This document shows, piece after piece, positions 22,820 to 31,870 of a DNA stretch of 34,591 bases. Origin of the DNA: Thiohalocapsa sp. (GTDB lineage Bacteria; Pseudomonadota; Gammaproteobacteria; Chromatiales; Chromatiaceae); the NCBI GenBank assembly GCA_021736785.1, contig JAIPFF010000057.1:1-34591 (forward strand). The letters run 5' to 3'. Made by a program: the position numbers and the translations under genes. How positions within the stretch are numbered: position 1 is the stretch's first letter; each line of letters starts with the position of its first letter. A model generated the notes under the pieces. It did not search any database. It was not told the origin of the DNA and worked only from the letters and a program-made list of their open reading frames with translations.

Positions 22820-24412
22820 TCACGTCTGGTTATGCCAAGCGTGACCCGTGCGCGCCGGCAGCTCATCCGCGGCCTCCGGCCCCCAGCTTCCGGCCGGGTA
22901 GGGTGCCGGCGCCCGACCGGCGGCATCGGCCTTGGCCCAGGCCTGGAGGATCGGGTCGACGATGCGCCAACCGGCCTCGATGCTGTCGGCGCGCTGAAAC
23001 AGCGTGGCATCGCCGTGCAGCGCGTCGTAGAGCAGGGTCTCGTAGCCGGTGGCGGGGGCCGCGCCGAAGTGGTCGCGGTAGCAGAATTCGAGCTCCGCAT
23101 CGTCCATCCGCATTGCCGGCCCCGGCCGTTTGGCCTCGAAGCGCAGCAGGATCGCTTCCCGCGGTTGGATGCGGATCAGCAGCCGGTTTGCCATCGGCGG
23201 CCAGTCTGCGCGGGCCCCGGTGCCGCGGAACAGAGGGGCCGGTATCCGACGAAACTGGACCAGTATCTCGCTCTGGCGGGCGGCCAGGCGCTTTCCCGTT
23301 CGCAGGTAAAACGGGACGCCGGCCCAGCGCCAGTTGTCGATGGTCAGCGGCAGCGCGGCATAGGTCTCGGTGGTGGAGTCCGCGGCCACGTCGTCCTCGT
23401 CCCGGTAGCCGCGAGCCTCGGCGCCGTCATCGCCGTTGCGCGCCGCTCGATACTGTCCGCGCACGGCCCGTTCGGCGGCAGCGGCGGCAGTTTCCGCCGT
23501 GACCGCGTTGAGGACCTCTGCCTTGGCCGTGCGCACGGCCTCTGCCTCGAAGGAGCTCGGCGGTTCCATGGCGATCAGCGACAGCAGCTGCATCAGGTGG
23601 TTGGGCACCATGTCCCGCAGCGTGCCGGCCCGATCGAAATAGGCCCCCCGGCTGCCGATACCGCCGTCCTCGGCGACCGTGATCTGCACATGGTCGACAT
23701 AGCGGCGGTTCCAGATCGGCTCGAAGATCGCGTTGCCGAAGCGCAGCACCAACAGGTTCTGCACCGTATCCTTGCCCAGATAGTGGTCGATCCGATAGAC
23801 CTGGTTCTCGTCGAGGTGCTCGAGTAGCCGGTGGTTCAGTGCGCGCGCCGACTCCAGATCGTGGCCGAAGGGCTTCTCGATGACGATGCGCGAGCGCGCC
23901 TGCCAGTCCCGGCGCAGGATGCCGGCCTCGCAGAGATGCTCGACGATGCTGCCGAACAGCGACGGCGGCAGGGCCAGATAGTGGATCTCGTTGTCCGCAA
24001 CCGGCTCTGCGTCGGCGGATGATGCCTCCTGCTGCCGACAGGCGTGCAACATCTCTCGCAGCTCGTCGAGGCGCCGGCCGAGGCGGTCGTAGAAGTCCGG
24101 GTCGCTCACGTCGCCCGATTCGTAGTGGACTTGTCGCGTCAGGCGGCTGCAAACCTCGAGGTCGAGGTCGTCGCCGATCTCCGTGCGCAACGCATCCGCC
24201 ACTTGCCCGCGAAAATCGTCGTCAGACATCGCCGTGCGGCCGTTGCCGAGCACCGCGAAGTCGTCCGGCACCAGGCCGTCGCGGGCCAGGTTGTACAGCG
24301 ACGGCAGCAGTTTGCTGCGGGCCAGGTCGCCGGAGGCGCCGTAGATGACCAGGATGCCGTGGCAGGGCGGCTTCAGGCCCGGATCGTCGTCGTGCTCGTC
24401 GTTCGGGGTCAT
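22820..24412 (-). CDS. zwf: glucose-6-phosphate 1-dehydrogenase
   Basis: A 530-residue enzyme that oxidises glucose-6-phosphate to 6-phosphogluconolactone with NADP, the entry of the oxidative pentose phosphate and Entner-Doudoroff routes. The N-terminal Rossmann motif is YGASGDLARSKLLPSLYNLA. The substrate-binding and catalytic motif is VYRIDHYLGKD, with conserved IVIEKPFGHDLESA and FYLRTGKRL. The length exceeds the usual 490 or so because of inserts near residues 130-145 and 330-355 (Ala/Glu/Asp-rich). It is convergent with the TVP38-reductase gene and stands alone: no pgl or edd is adjacent. The 230 bases upstream hold no other gene. Confidence 0.95.
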   Translation of the reverse strand: MTPNDEHDDDPGLKPPCHGILVIYGASGDLARSKLLPSLYNLARDGLVPDDFAVLGNGRTAMSDDDFRGQVADALRTEIGDDLDLEVCSRLTRQVHYESGDVSDPDFYDRLGRRLDELREMLHACRQQEASSADAEPVADNEIHYLALPPSLFGSIVEHLCEAGILRRDWQARSRIVIEKPFGHDLESARALNHRLLEHLDENQVYRIDHYLGKDTVQNLLVLRFGNAIFEPIWNRRYVDHVQITVAEDGGIGSRGAYFDRAGTLRDMVPNHLMQLLSLIAMEPPSSFEAEAVRTAKAEVLNAVTAETAAAAAERAVRGQYRAARNGDDGAEARGYRDEDDVAADSTTETYAALPLTIDNWRWAGVPFYLRTGKRLAARQSEILVQFRRIPAPLFRGTGARADWPPMANRLLIRIQPREAILLRFEAKRPGPAMRMDDAELEFCYRDHFGAAPATGYETLLYDALHGDATLFQRADSIEAGWRIVDPILQAWAKADAAGRAPAPYPAGSWGPEAADELPARTGHAWHNQT

Positions 24413-24643
24413 GTCCGATTCCCATCCACTCGGTGCGTCGTCGTGGCGGTGGCCCGGGGGTGCGTGTCCGGCGTCGAGATCGGCCCCGTCTCCCGGGCAT
24501 TACCACCGCGCGAGGGCCAAATGCACCGGGTGAAGGGGCCATCCAAGGGCCATCTGTGGGCGCTTTTCTCGCTGATCGGTCTCTGCCGGCCAGGGCGCGC
24601 TCCGAGGCACGCCCGCTTCACGCCTGCTCCGGCTGCGACGCCC

Positions 24644-25420
24644 CTATTGGCCGTTCTGCTTGGCCGGCTCGTCGGTCTTGCCTTGCTGGCTTTGATCCTC
24701 GTTGTCGGCTGTTTCGAGCGCGCTGAATTCGGACCGCAGCTCACTCTCGCTCATCGGGTCGCTGATCGTGCCGACGATGATGGTGACGGGCGTGACGACG
24801 CGGCCGTAGTAGGCGGCGTTGGCTTGCTCGTCCCAGAAGATGTCGCTGACGCTGATGGCGAGATCCCCGTACAGACCCTCGGTATCCGACCAGACGACCA
24901 CATCCGCGCCCTTGCCGGCAGATACCTGCGCCCGCTCGGTCCAATCGATGATCGTCAGGCCGGCATCCGCATTCAGAGAAAAGTTGTGCTGGTTCTCGAA
25001 GCCGTCCAAGGCATCGTCGCTCATCAACAGAAAGGCGATCGAGCCGCCCTCGACGCCGGCGGCGGCGCCCAGATTGATGGCGCCGATATTGTAGAAGGCG
25101 GGGGCCGACCAGCCGTCGTCGGTGCGGGCGATCAGGATTCCCTGTCCGCCGGCGCCACCGACGATCAACGAGGCGCGCGCGTAGTCGGGCACGATAAAGA
25201 CGGCATCCGCTTGATCCAGCAGCTGCCGGGCATCGGCATCGGCGCCCATTTGCTCGACCACCGCCGCGGCCTCCAGAACCGTCTCCTGCGCGTTGCCGAG
25301 CTCCTCGGCGCGATCGACGGGGTCATCGCCGCCGTATCCGGCGTCCTGAGCGAGGACCGGCGCGGAGCCCAGGAAACTCAGGCTGATGACGGCAAGCAGT
25401 GCGGTGATTCGACGCTTCAT
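24644..25420 (-). CDS. secreted SYLF-domain (Ysc84-like) protein
   Basis: A 258-residue protein; ATG 25420 is preceded by AAGGAG at ideal spacing. A Sec signal peptide (MKRRITALLAVISLSFLGSA, cleavage after VLAQ) leads to a SYLF/DUF500 domain: DQADAVFIVPDYARASLIVGG, GGQGILIARTDDGWSAPAFYN, GAAAGVEGGSIAFLLMSDDA. A Glu/Gln-rich C-terminal tail follows. SYLF domains bind lipids or actin in eukaryotes; in bacteria they are periplasmic or lipid-associated with no defined role. It is transcribed divergently from the MscS gene across 286 bases, which must hold both promoters. Confidence 0.88.
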   Translation of the reverse strand: MKRRITALLAVISLSFLGSAPVLAQDAGYGGDDPVDRAEELGNAQETVLEAAAVVEQMGADADARQLLDQADAVFIVPDYARASLIVGGAGGQGILIARTDDGWSAPAFYNIGAINLGAAAGVEGGSIAFLLMSDDALDGFENQHNFSLNADAGLTIIDWTERAQVSAGKGADVVVWSDTEGLYGDLAISVSDIFWDEQANAAYYGRVVTPVTIIVGTISDPMSESELRSEFSALETADNEDQSQQGKTDEPAKQNGQ

Positions 25421-25706
25421 GGCAAATCTCCTTAATCGGTTGAAAACGATTCGATACCGCGACCCGGCGCGCGCCGACCGGGTTGCGAACAGGCGCAAAC
25501 CGTCGGCGCATCGAAAGTCCGGCATCGATTTCGAATGCAGCATCGATCGTGCCATGGCCGAATCGATAGCACGGGCTCCCCCCGTCGCGACCTCGATCAA
25601 CCTCTGATGACGGGTGGCCCTTCGGTTCCGGCGACATCTCCCGAGCGCGGTTGCACCGAATCGCCGGCTCCGGTGAAATGTCGGAATAGCTTCCCCAGGA
25701 GTCACG

Positions 25707-27287
25707 ATGAACTATCGAACCGCACTCGCGCTTGGCGTCGTTCTGGCATTGCTCGCGTCCGGTATGGGCGCGATCGCCGCCGATGAGCCGGCCGAGGCGC
25801 AGCCGCTAACAACGGCCGACCCGGATCTCCCGACCGAGGAACTGGAGCTTCTGCTCAAGCCGCTCACCAAGGATCAGCTGTTGGTCGAAGCACAGGCCTG
25901 GCAGTCGCTGGTGCAGGAGAAGGCCGAGGAGATCGCCCGGGCGGAGATCGCGATCAAACGCCAGAACCGCGAGATCGACATGGCCGCCGAGATCCAGAAA
26001 GAGGCCGAGGCAGCCAAGAACGAGCGCGAAGCGGTCGAAGCAGAGGCGCGCGAGAGCGGCGACAGCGAGGCCATGGCCAAGGTCGAGGAGGCCGCCGAGA
26101 GCGCGCGCGAGCAGACAGCCCCGGCCGATTCGCTCTCGCGCACCGAGCAGGCCATGGCCGCCTCGGCGCGGGAGAAGAAAGAAGAGAAAGTCCTGCTATT
26201 GGAGCAACTGGCCGAACTTCGCGAGCAGCGTACCGTCCTGCTGGACCAGCTCAAGGCCGTGCTGGCGGCGCTCGAGGTCAAGACCGATGCGGAGGATACC
26301 GAGACTCTGGCGAAGATCCGGGACTACCGCCTCTACGCCTCCGCGGTGCGAGGCGTCGATCTCGACGTGAAGGACACCACCTCGGCCTGGCTGGCGATCA
26401 AGGGCTGGGCAACGTCGGGGGAGGGCGGCATCCGCGTTGGGCTGAACGTGCTCACGTTCTTTGGAATCCTGATCGCCGCATGGCTCGTCTCGGGCATCTT
26501 CAGCGCGCTCATCCACCGGGCGATGAAACGCATCTCCGGCACCTCGAAACTGCTCGAGGAGTTTCTGGTCAAGGCCGCGCGTTGGGTCGTGATGGCGATC
26601 GGCGTGATCATGGCCCTCGCGGCGCTCGAAGTCAGCATCGGTCCGCTGCTGGCTCTGGTCGGCGCCGCCGGTTTCGTCATCGCCTTCGCGCTGCAGGATT
26701 CGCTGAGCAACTTCGCCAGCGGCATGATGATCCTGTTTTTCAAGCCGTTCGACGTCGGCGACGTGGTCGACGCCGGCGGGGTCTCGGGCACGGTTGGCTC
26801 GATGAACCTGGTCTCCACCACGATCAAGACCTTCGACAACAAAAAGATGATCGTCCCCAACAACAAGATCTGGAGCGACGTCATCGTCAATGCGAGCGGT
26901 GCGAGCGAGCGCCGCGTCGACATGGAATTCGGCATTGGATACGACGACGACATCGACCGCGCCCAGAGCATCCTGGAAGAGGTGGTGAGCTCCCATCCGC
27001 AGGTGTTGAAGGAACCGGCGCCGACCATTCGGCTAAGCGCGCTGGCGGATTCGTCGGTCAACTTCATCGTCCGCCCCTGGGCCAAGACGGCCGATTACTG
27101 GCAGGTCTACTGGGACCTCACCCGCGCGGTGAAGCAGCGCTTCGACGCCGAGGGGATCGGCATTCCGTTCCCGCAGCGCGACGTTCACTTGTACCTGGGC
27201 AACCCCGAGACCGCGAACGCGCTGCGACAACTTGCCCAAAGTCCCCCGGGCGAAAGGGCTCCTGGCGAAAACGACCGGCAGGATTGA
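25707..27287 (+). CDS. MscS-family mechanosensitive channel with long periplasmic coiled coil
   Basis: A 526-residue protein; ATG 25707 with CAGGAGT upstream. A signal peptide (residues 1-25) is followed by a strongly charged helical region of about 45-195 rich in Glu, Ala and Lys, predicting a periplasmic coiled coil. Membrane helices begin near 235 (VLTFFGILIAAWLVSGIFSA). The MscS pore helix and beta domain are clear: GAAGFVIAFALQDSLSNFAS, GMMILFFKPFDVGDVVDAGG, and KKMIVPNNKIWSD. The channel opens under membrane tension to release solutes during hypo-osmotic shock. The N-terminal extension is larger than in the minimal MscS and may sense the wall or other envelope parts. Confidence 0.92.
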   Translation: MNYRTALALGVVLALLASGMGAIAADEPAEAQPLTTADPDLPTEELELLLKPLTKDQLLVEAQAWQSLVQEKAEEIARAEIAIKRQNREIDMAAEIQKEAEAAKNEREAVEAEARESGDSEAMAKVEEAAESAREQTAPADSLSRTEQAMAASAREKKEEKVLLLEQLAELREQRTVLLDQLKAVLAALEVKTDAEDTETLAKIRDYRLYASAVRGVDLDVKDTTSAWLAIKGWATSGEGGIRVGLNVLTFFGILIAAWLVSGIFSALIHRAMKRISGTSKLLEEFLVKAARWVVMAIGVIMALAALEVSIGPLLALVGAAGFVIAFALQDSLSNFASGMMILFFKPFDVGDVVDAGGVSGTVGSMNLVSTTIKTFDNKKMIVPNNKIWSDVIVNASGASERRVDMEFGIGYDDDIDRAQSILEEVVSSHPQVLKEPAPTIRLSALADSSVNFIVRPWAKTADYWQVYWDLTRAVKQRFDAEGIGIPFPQRDVHLYLGNPETANALRQLAQSPPGERAPGENDRQD

Positions 27288-27323
27288 GGGGGGATACCGA
27301 CGGCCGGATGCGGAGCAGGGAGA

Positions 27324-27344
27324 GGGTCAGCATTTGGCTGACCC
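27324..27344. repeat. 8-bp hairpin downstream of the MscS gene
   Basis: GGGTCAGC (27324-27331), loop ATTTG, GCTGACCC (27337-27344) form a perfect stem 37 bases after the channel stop. No T-run follows on either strand, so it is not a classical terminator. It may stabilise the mRNA end or be part of a dispersed repeat: GTGACCCCGACCCCC at about 22784-22798 is similar in wording. Confidence 0.6.
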
Positions 27345-27370
27345 CGGAAACTTCTCCGATAAAACACGGT

Positions 27371-27832
27371 TCACAAGTCCGGACCTAGCCACGAGCCCGA
27401 CCCCAGACTCACGATGACCGCGCCGATAATAATCGCGGCAACGATGGCCCCCGCCAAAAGCACCGAAACCGAAAACACGGCCGTTGCCCCTCCCAGGCCG
27501 ATCGCCAGTCCGCACGGCAGATACTCTTCTCTTCGCAGAAATCCCAACACGCCGAGACTCAGCGCGGTCAGTGCTGCGATCATGGCGCCTTTCGCCACCC
27601 ATTGATCCACATCCTGCTCTGTTTCGCGTTGGGGTGGAAGGTACTCCTCGCCTTTGAGCTTCGCGGATATCGCATTCTTGATGCTGACGGTTTTCTCCGC
27701 GATAAAGTTCTCCACTGGCTCCGGTTCTTCAATCGGTCCGAAGTAGAAATGAGCGATTGCCACGAGCAAGCTCAACAAACCAAGAACCGTACCGAAGAGC
27801 CCGAGCGCCGGGGGCCTTTTCGGAGTATGCAT
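27371..27832 (-). CDS. small multi-pass membrane protein of unknown function
   Basis: A 153-residue protein; ATG 27832 is the first good start, since upstream in-frame sequence is basic and not protein-like. It has a membrane helix near the N-terminus (ALGLFGTVLGLLSLLVAIAH), a polar middle (EEYLPPQRETEQDVDQW) and three further hydrophobic segments (MIAALTALSLGVLGFL, GLAIGLGGATAVFSV, LLAGAIVAAIIIGAVIVSL). Codon choice and base composition are more AT-rich than the core genes, suggesting acquired DNA. I do not recognise the family. It is convergent with the MscS gene. Confidence 0.7.
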   Translation of the reverse strand: MHTPKRPPALGLFGTVLGLLSLLVAIAHFYFGPIEEPEPVENFIAEKTVSIKNAISAKLKGEEYLPPQRETEQDVDQWVAKGAMIAALTALSLGVLGFLRREEYLPCGLAIGLGGATAVFSVSVLLAGAIVAAIIIGAVIVSLGSGSWLGPDL

Positions 27833-28077
27833 CGGTGCTGCCTCTTCTCGAGCGTTTTCAATGCACCGGCGGCTGTGGACGGTGGCATTGAAACGTGGGG
27901 TTTTTGTCGAGCCGCGAGCCGAACGGCACTGCTGGCGCCGAAGTGCGCGGGCGCCGTGCCGCGGATCATGATGACTCCGTCCGCGGTAAGTTGCATTGGT
28001 GGCGGGCCGAGTTCGTGACGTCGGTCGCGTTCCTGTACGCCTCAGGCGAAGAGGCGACAGGTTGTCCGGTCGTGCAT

Positions 28078-28338
28078 TCAAGCATCTCGCCTGTCGGTCC
28101 GCTCGGTCGAGGTGAACTCGACGCTTGCCTCGAATCGCCCTATGGCTCGGCTTACCGTCGAGTCGTGAACGCCTAAGAAGGCTGCGATCTCCTGCTTGCT
28201 GTCGACGCCGGTGCGGAAGGCGCGGGCCATGGCCTCGTCTCGGTCCGGATCATGACGGGCAAAGACGGCGAGGGGCTTGGCCGGAGACCGACGCTGCGTG
28301 CGCGGGACTTCGCGCAGCTGATCCAGGGGCTTGACCAT
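28078..28338 (-). pseudogene. C-terminal remnant of a RAYT-like (IS200/Y1-type) transposase
   Basis: The minus-strand frame reads, from about 28338 down, LREVPRTQRRSPAKPLAVFA, DRDEAMARAF, KQEIAAFLGVHDSTVSRAI and a stop. This is the C-terminal helix-turn-helix end typical of REP-associated tyrosine transposases. The catalytic Y1 domain with its HUH motif is absent: upstream of about 28340 the frame is unrelated and coincides with a group II intron fragment on the other strand. It is therefore a truncated remnant. The 245 bases between it and the previous gene hold nothing else I can name. Confidence 0.6.
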
Positions 28339-28341
28339 TGA

Positions 28342-28712
28342 CACGTAGGTAGTGCCGAGCTGGACCACTGGCTGCGACGACGTATCCGTATGTGCTACTG
28401 CAAGCGGTGGCGCGGGGTGCCCAATCGTATTCGCCGGCTGAGGGCTTTGGGGACACGGGCATGGACCGTGATCTGGACAGCCTTGAGCTCGCAGAGCTAT
28501 TGGCATCTGTCCCGCTCGCTGGGCACGCGAACCGGGATGACCAATGACTGGCTGAAACGCCAGGGCTTGATCCAGCATTCGCGATCAACGGATGAAAGCG
28601 CATGGCTATGCCTGAAATCGTCGTGTGCTCCCTTCTTGTTAACCGCTTGAGTAGCGGGCCCGCATGCTAGGTGGTTTGGAGAGGACGGGCTAAACACCCG
28701 CCCTAACCCGAT
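28342..28712 (+). mobile_element. 3' remnant of a group II intron (maturase C-terminus plus domain V/VI-like end)
   Basis: From about 28357 to 28650 the plus strand encodes the C-terminal maturase (X/DNA-binding) end of a group II intron protein: ELDHWLRRRIRMCYCKRWRG, NRIRRLRALG, SYWHLSRSLGTRTGMTNDWL, then KRQGLI. The reverse-transcriptase part is missing, and a stop lies just upstream at 28339. After the coding end, GGGCCCGCATGCTAGGTGG and the hairpin AGGACGGG-CTAAACA-CCCGCCCT, ending CCCGAT, look like intron domains V-VI and the 3' splice end (AY). It cannot be active. The junction with the transposase remnant lies at about 28340. Confidence 0.72.
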
Positions 28713-28727
28713 TAGGCGATCTTTTTT

Positions 28728-28758
28728 CTCCGGGAATTAAGTAAACTGGCCCCGGAAC
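28728..28758. repeat. REP-like palindrome next to the intron remnant
   Basis: CCGGG (28730-28734) and CCCGG (28751-28755) flank AATTAAGTAAACTGGC. The wording (AATT-AAGTAAACTG-CCCCGGAA) resembles the extragenic palindromes associated with RAYT transposases in many proteobacteria. That fits the transposase remnant 400 bases to the left. The resemblance is from memory and would need a genome-wide search. Confidence 0.4.
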
Positions 28759-28769
28759 GGACACATGGG

Positions 28770-29672
28770 TCATGCCTGCGGCAGCCGCACCACCAGGCGA
28801 TTGATCGGCATCGAGAAACGGCCGAGACCGCCGTGTCCGTGACGCGCGAATAGCGCCCCGATTTCGCTCAGCATCCGGGTGCGCGACGGTGGCGACAGCA
28901 AAAAGGCCGCATAGAAGAACCCCGCGGCCTCGCGCGCCAGCGCATCCGGGGGGCCAACTTGGTTCACCACCGCCGCTTCGATGCCGATGTTGGCGCCGGG
29001 GAAGCTGTTCGCCACCAACTCCGTCAGCGCGGCGGTCGTGCGCACGCGTCGATCGCCCAGATCGATCTCGCCATAGCCGGGATACTCTCGCTGTACCCAG
29101 CCGTAGATCAGGTGGTGCAGTTCGTCGTAACCCGGTGCCGTGGACAGCTCGCCATCGACGATCGCGGCCAGGATGCCCTTGGGGCGCAGCACTCGCCGCA
29201 GCTCGGCCAGGACAGGTTCGATCGGGTCCATCAAGGTCAGAGCCCAATGGCAGATCACCACATCGATGCTGTCATCTGCGATGAACCCCATCTCCTGCGC
29301 CATGGCGCGATGCAGCACCACGACCGGGTCCGGCACACGCCGACGCGCCAATGCCAACTCATCGACGCTCATGTCGACACCGATCAGGGCAACATGTCCA
29401 CCGAAGCGCTCGTGGCATAGGGCGGTGAGTGCGCCGCTGCCGCACGCCAGGTCAAGCAGGGTTCGATGCTGGACGGGGTCGACGACCTCGGCCAGCCATT
29501 CATAGCTATTGCGGCCACTTGCGTCGCGACAGCGCGCGGCGCAGGCCTCCGTGAAACCGGGGTGCTGCCGGTGCACCTCGAGCAGATGCTCGCGCAGCTC
29601 GGCCCGGCCGGGCCGCTCACCCCGTTGCAGGCGCCGCGACCAGGGCGTATCGATGTGGGTGACTTGCTGCAT
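28770..29672 (-). CDS. class I SAM-dependent methyltransferase (distal gene of the EgtD cluster)
   Basis: A 300-residue methyltransferase. ATG 29672 has GAAGGA upstream and is preferred over a TTG at 29690. SAM-binding motif I is LLDLACGSGALTAL; the acidic motif II is VDMSVDELALARRR; motif IV lies in IDVVICHWALTLMD, and LRRVLRPKGILAAIV follows. These are typical of Methyltransf_11/25-type small-molecule methyltransferases. The target atom cannot be told from sequence. It is the last gene of a five-gene minus-strand unit, about 40 bases after the MFS transporter stop, so it probably acts on the same metabolite as its neighbours. Confidence 0.88.
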   Translation of the reverse strand: MQQVTHIDTPWSRRLQRGERPGRAELREHLLEVHRQHPGFTEACAARCRDASGRNSYEWLAEVVDPVQHRTLLDLACGSGALTALCHERFGGHVALIGVDMSVDELALARRRVPDPVVVLHRAMAQEMGFIADDSIDVVICHWALTLMDPIEPVLAELRRVLRPKGILAAIVDGELSTAPGYDELHHLIYGWVQREYPGYGEIDLGDRRVRTTAALTELVANSFPGANIGIEAAVVNQVGPPDALAREAAGFFYAAFLLSPPSRTRMLSEIGALFARHGHGGLGRFSMPINRLVVRLPQA

Positions 29673-29712
29673 AGTTGTGGAATCCTTCAAGAAAAAACGA
29701 AGCCCGACAGGG

Positions 29713-30975
29713 CTAAATCGATCGCGGTGCTGGTGCCGCGTGTTCGCGCAGCAGGCTCGGCAGCATCAGCGCCAGGCCCAACGCACTGGCACAGACCAGC
29801 AGTGACAGCAGCGTTGCTTGTCGATCCAGGCCGACACCCTGATCGATCAGCAAACCCAAGATTGCCGGCGCAAGCGCGGTTGCCAAGACCTTCAAGGCCA
29901 CGACGAGAGCACGAATTGCTCCCAGGTGTGCCGTTCCGTAGAGCTCCGCCAAGGCGGCCGCCCACAAGATCGTCGCCGCGCCCGCGGTCGCACCCATCGC
30001 CGCCATGAACCCGGCGGCCGTTGCGATGGAATCACCGCTGCCAAGCAACGCGAGCCCAACCGCCAGCGGCAGCAGGAAGAAGGGCAGCAGTCGTAGTGCA
30101 CCATAGCTATCGACGAGCCAACCGCAGGCAAGCGCGGCGACGGTCCCGCTCGCGGCATAGAGCGGGTAGCAAGCGGCAAAGTCCGACAGGCTCCAGCCCT
30201 TGATCTCGACCAGATGCAACTGGTGAAAAAACACCCCGGTGATCACGAACGGGGCAGCCAAAATTCCCGGCAGTAATCCGTAGAAACGCGGGTCGCGCAG
30301 GACCTGCGCCCGAGTCCAGGACCACTCCGAGGGCCGTTCTGCTTGCGCCGTCTGCCCTGGCGTCTCGATCGAGCCATCGCTGGGCAGTCCACGTCCGAAG
30401 AGAAACAGCGCCGGTACCAGGATCACGACAACGGCGATGGCGATGCCGACCCAGATCCAGCGCCAGGTGAACAGTCCGAGCAGGAGGGCGACCAGGATCG
30501 GAAGTACGGCCTCGCCAGCCGGATAGCCGAGGAAGGTCAGACCCAGCGCGCGACCGCGCTCGCGGCCAAACCAGCGGGCGGTAAAGGTCATTGCCAGATG
30601 ACTCGTCATGCCTTGCCCGAATAAGCGCAGACCGAACAACGCGATGACCAGCCAAAGCACCGAGTCGGCCCCGGCAAGCAATAGCGCGGACCCTGCCAAA
30701 AGGGCCAGGGTCAGGGCTGCGACCATGACCGGATCGCGTGAATCCGCGACCTTACCGAGCCAGACCAGCGTCAGGGCGCTCGCGATCGTGGCGAGCATGA
30801 ACAGGCCGCCGAAGCCACCGTGACTCAGACCAAGGTCCGCTCGCAGCGGCACGGCAAACAGCGCGATGAAATAGGTTTGGCCAATGTTGGAGCTCAACGT
30901 CAGCAGCAAAGCAAAGCCGAGCGCCGCGGTTGCCCGGGTTCGCTCTGCTGGTTGCCGAAATTGGCGGGGAAGCAT
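29713..30975 (-). CDS. major facilitator superfamily transporter
   Basis: A 420-residue membrane protein (ATG 30975) with about twelve hydrophobic segments in two halves separated by a polar loop near residue 200 (SIETPGQTAQAERPSEWSW). The MFS loop 2-3 signature is recognisable as LGKVADSRDP. The first helices (TLSSNIGQTYFIALFAVPLR) and the symmetrical second half (GWLVDSYGALRLLPFF) resemble proton-driven carriers of small organic compounds. Direction of transport cannot be deduced. Its place inside the EgtD/PhyH cluster suggests export or uptake of the cluster product. Confidence 0.9.
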   Translation of the reverse strand: MLPRQFRQPAERTRATAALGFALLLTLSSNIGQTYFIALFAVPLRADLGLSHGGFGGLFMLATIASALTLVWLGKVADSRDPVMVAALTLALLAGSALLLAGADSVLWLVIALFGLRLFGQGMTSHLAMTFTARWFGRERGRALGLTFLGYPAGEAVLPILVALLLGLFTWRWIWVGIAIAVVVILVPALFLFGRGLPSDGSIETPGQTAQAERPSEWSWTRAQVLRDPRFYGLLPGILAAPFVITGVFFHQLHLVEIKGWSLSDFAACYPLYAASGTVAALACGWLVDSYGALRLLPFFLLPLAVGLALLGSGDSIATAAGFMAAMGATAGAATILWAAALAELYGTAHLGAIRALVVALKVLATALAPAILGLLIDQGVGLDRQATLLSLLVCASALGLALMLPSLLREHAAPAPRSI

Positions 30976-31024
30976 CGGCAAGCCGCAAGTCTTTGCGTTG
31001 AGGAAACAGAAGACCGGTCTCGGC

Positions 31025-31870
31025 TTAGGGGCGATTTGCTCGAATAAAGATCAACTGCACCTTTTGCGTGAATCGCCAGCTGTTCGTGTGTCGGCAAGTC
31101 GACAAATAGTCGCCGGTGATGTGGTGATCCAGCATCTGCTGCAAGCTGATGGAGTCATCGAAAACGCAGCGTTGCAAGTATCCCTCGACCTGTTGCCACT
31201 GTGCCGACGGCGCGCCGTTCTGATAGTTGATCTCCAGCGTCTCGAAACTCGCGCCCATTTGCCGCAGCGACGCGATGATCTGCTCGGCCGTGGTGTAGGG
31301 CGTGCCTTGGCCGTCCCGAAAGGCGTCAAGGTAGTGGCGGTAGAAGCGCAGATAATGGGCATCGGCACTGGCATGGGCGATGAAGCCAACGTCGCCAATG
31401 GCCCGGATGAAGCGCTCCAGGCCCGCCTGCAACTCCTCTGCCGGCAAGGCATAGAGGGCGTGCGTGGCCCAGACGATATCGAAGGCCCCGTGCTCGCAAT
31501 CGAGTGCCTGTAACGTCGAGACATACTCGCGACCCGCGACAAAGGGCCGCGCCAGAGCGCGGCGCGCCTCGGCGACGGAGAACGCCGCCGGGTCGAGCAA
31601 GGCGTAGTCGATGGGTTGGATCGCGGCCGCGGCGACGTCGGCATGCCGGATGAGGGCGCTGGGGAACTTGCCCGAGCCACAGGCGACGTCGAGCAGACGC
31701 AATGGGCGATCGCCCGCCTGTTGTTGCCGTGCCTGCAGCCAGGCCTTCCAGTCGAGGGCCTCGGCAAGATGGCGATAGTCGACAGTCGCAAGGGCATAGA
31801 AGGCCTCCATCCCGGCCCGGCCCGCCTCGCTCCAATGCTCGCAGCTGCGCTCAAAGGTATCTTCAGGCAT
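31025..31870 (-). CDS. class I SAM-dependent methyltransferase (second in cluster)
   Basis: A 281-residue methyltransferase; ATG 31870 overlaps the oxygenase stop by 8 bases. Motif I is LRLLDVACGSGKFPSALI, followed by the acidic region in IDYALLDPAAFSVAEARR and motif IV in FDIVWATHALYALP. The C-terminal half is longer than the bare fold and has an aromatic-rich part (YLRFYRHYLDAFRDGQGTPY) that may shape the substrate pocket. It is clearly different from the other methyltransferase of the cluster. Direct coupling to the PhyH-type oxygenase suggests that it methylates the hydroxylated product, for example on oxygen or on an imidazole nitrogen; this is inference. Confidence 0.87.
   Translation of the reverse strand: MPEDTFERSCEHWSEAGRAGMEAFYALATVDYRHLAEALDWKAWLQARQQQAGDRPLRLLDVACGSGKFPSALIRHADVAAAAIQPIDYALLDPAAFSVAEARRALARPFVAGREYVSTLQALDCEHGAFDIVWATHALYALPAEELQAGLERFIRAIGDVGFIAHASADAHYLRFYRHYLDAFRDGQGTPYTTAEQIIASLRQMGASFETLEINYQNGAPSAQWQQVEGYLQRCVFDDSISLQQMLDHHITGDYLSTCRHTNSWRFTQKVQLIFIRANRP

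Noticed and set aside
21262-23100. 612-codon open frame on the minus strand
   Set aside because: It runs antisense through the reductase domain and into zwf in a different frame; composition is not protein-like.
27324-27344. intrinsic terminator of the MscS gene
   Set aside because: The stem is perfect, but no T-run follows on either strand, so it is listed only as a hairpin.
28342-28650. intact group II intron maturase
   Set aside because: Only the C-terminal maturase end is encoded; the reverse-transcriptase domain is missing and a stop precedes the fragment.
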